Source of the DNA: Acidimicrobiia bacterium
GTDB taxonomy: Bacteria; Actinomycetota; Acidimicrobiia; IMCC26256; BP-133
DNA length: 10,623 nucleotides
Assembly (NCBI GenBank): GCA_025934385.1
Contig: JAICYE010000038.1
Coordinates: 1 to 10,623, forward strand
Direction: 5' to 3'
Notes under the pieces: model-generated
The model's database searches: none
What the model was told of the DNA's origin: nothing
The model's input: only the letters and a program-made list of their open reading frames with translations
Shown here: positions 9,720 to 10,623 of the stretch, in pieces
Layout of the letters: each line of letters starts with the position of its first letter
Numbering within the stretch: position 1 is the stretch's first letter
Position numbers and translations under genes: made by a program

Positions 9720-10623
9720 GTGGCGAGCCGCAGTCTCCTCTGCCCCGAAGCGGTACGCGAGCCGGAGCGGTTCTTCGCCCGGCTGCGGGCCGAGCAGCCG
9801 GTGTCGTGGAACGACGAGCACCGCGCCTGGGTGGTGACCCGCCACGCCGACGTCGTGGCCGAACTCCGCAGCGGGCACCTCACCGCGGAGCGGATCCGGC
9901 CGTTCCGGGAACGGGCCGATCCACCGGCCGGCTCGGTCCTGGACCGCTCGCTGGCCGTTCTCGAACGGTGGCTGGTGTTCAAGGATCCGCCCGACCACGA
10001 GCGCCTGCGCCGGTTGGTCAGCCGGGCGTTCACCCCGTCGATCGTCCGGGGCCGGGACGCCCAGATCGCCGCCCTCGTCGACGGCCTGCTCGATGACGTG
10101 GCCGCCGCGGGTTCGACGTCGACGGTGGTCGACCTGGTGCAGGCCTTCGCCTATCCGCTGCCGGCCGTGGTGATCGCCGAGATGCTCGGGGTTCCGGCCG
10201 GGGACCGGGATCGGTTCAAGGCCTGGTCGGATCAGGTCACCACCATGGTGTTCGGCGCCCACGACCGCGCCGACCGCTTCGAGGTCGGCGCCGGAGGGCT
10301 GAGCGAGCTGGCCGCCTATCTCGCCGATCTCGTCGCCCACTACGAACGGCATCCGGCCGACAACCTCATCACCGTCCTGCTGGCCCGGGAGGGCGACGAC
10401 GTCCTCAGCCGGGACGAGTTGGTCGCCACGGCCACGCTGCTCCTCTTCGCCGGCCACGAGACGACCACGAACCTGATCGCCAACGCCACCCTCGCTCTTC
10501 TGCGGGCCCCGGCCGAGGCGAAACGCCTTCGGGTCGACCCGAGCCTGCTCCCCTCGGCGGTGGAGGAGTTCATCCGCTTCGACGGGCCGGCGAAGGCGAC
10601 GATGCGCCTGGTGGCGCGGGACC
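9720..10623 (+). CDS. Cytochrome P450 (bacterial CYP107-like), 3' end outside window
   Basis: About 301 codons of a class I bacterial P450, a heme monooxygenase fed by ferredoxin; a full gene has about 400. GTG 9720 is the only start after an in-frame TAA at 9708-9710. Visible landmarks: an N-terminal LCPEAVREPERFFARLRAEQPV; the C-helix WLVFKDPPDHERLRRLVSRAF (about residues 84-104), with the His/Arg that contact heme propionates; the I-helix LLLFAGHETTTNL (about 241-253), with the oxygen-activating AGxET; and the K-helix E-x-x-R (EEFIRFD, about 282-288). The heme-binding cysteine loop lies beyond the edge, so completeness cannot be judged. It lies 52 bases after the sulfotransferase gene on the same strand and may have its own promoter. 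Substrate unknown. Confidence 0.93.
   Translation, partial: MASRSLLCPEAVREPERFFARLRAEQPVSWNDEHRAWVVTRHADVVAELRSGHLTAERIRPFRERADPPAGSVLDRSLAVLERWLVFKDPPDHERLRRLVSRAFTPSIVRGRDAQIAALVDGLLDDVAAAGSTSTVVDLVQAFAYPLPAVVIAEMLGVPAGDRDRFKAWSDQVTTMVFGAHDRADRFEVGAGGLSELAAYLADLVAHYERHPADNLITVLLAREGDDVLSRDELVATATLLLFAGHETTTNLIANATLALLRAPAEAKRLRVDPSLLPSAVEEFIRFDGPAKATMRLVARD

Noticed and set aside
9441..10457. A minus-strand 338-codon frame opposite the P450 and sulfotransferase
   Set aside because: The plus strand carries P450 C-, I- and K-helix motifs; the antisense product has no recognisable domain.

Overview
The window is about 10.6 kb of very GC-rich DNA with strongly GC-biased third codon positions, many GTG starts, purine-rich Shine-Dalgarno sites and actinobacterial-type genes (SigG/SigX5-like sigma factor, CYP107-type P450, Rrf2 regulator). 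The secreted protein built from repeated [22 protein letters not shown] units is, from general knowledge, a hallmark of Acidimicrobiia and their relatives, so an acidimicrobial actinobacterium is the best guess. This is inferred from sequence style; no search was run.

Left part (1-3760), all minus strand. From the right: a cysteine-free Rrf2 regulator (3754-3287); a 219-bp intergenic region with two dyads and a small plus-strand ORF behind a strong ribosome binding site; a TauE/SafE-type anion exporter (3067-1994); a promoter followed by a 60-residue membrane protein (1789-1607) and an overlapping bacterial-PH-domain membrane protein (1641-898); and an unrecognised soluble protein that runs off the left edge (851-1).

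Middle (3840-7028), minus strand: two exported proteins. One is a histidine/glycine/tyrosine-rich protein with an eight-cysteine C-terminal half. The other is an 810-residue surface protein with six propeller-type repeats, four Ig-like domains, a Ser/Thr/Lys stalk, and a short hydrophobic segment ending in seven arginines.

Right part (7122-10623): a short-chain dehydrogenase (minus) diverges from an ECF sigma factor with a SnoaL-like C-terminal domain (plus). The sigma gene is followed after 3 bases by a small P-loop sulfotransferase-like gene, then by a cytochrome P450 cut by the right edge. The sigma and sulfotransferase genes look co-translated. The P450 has a -10-like hexamer placed for a leaderless transcript.

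No RNA genes, CRISPR arrays, insertion sequences or integration signs were seen. No complete new system is evident. The items most worth a second look are the Rrf2/exporter intergenic region with its dyad and small ORF, the surface protein with its poly-arginine tail, and the Cys/His-rich secreted protein. Gene-free stretches are all shorter than 300 bases.
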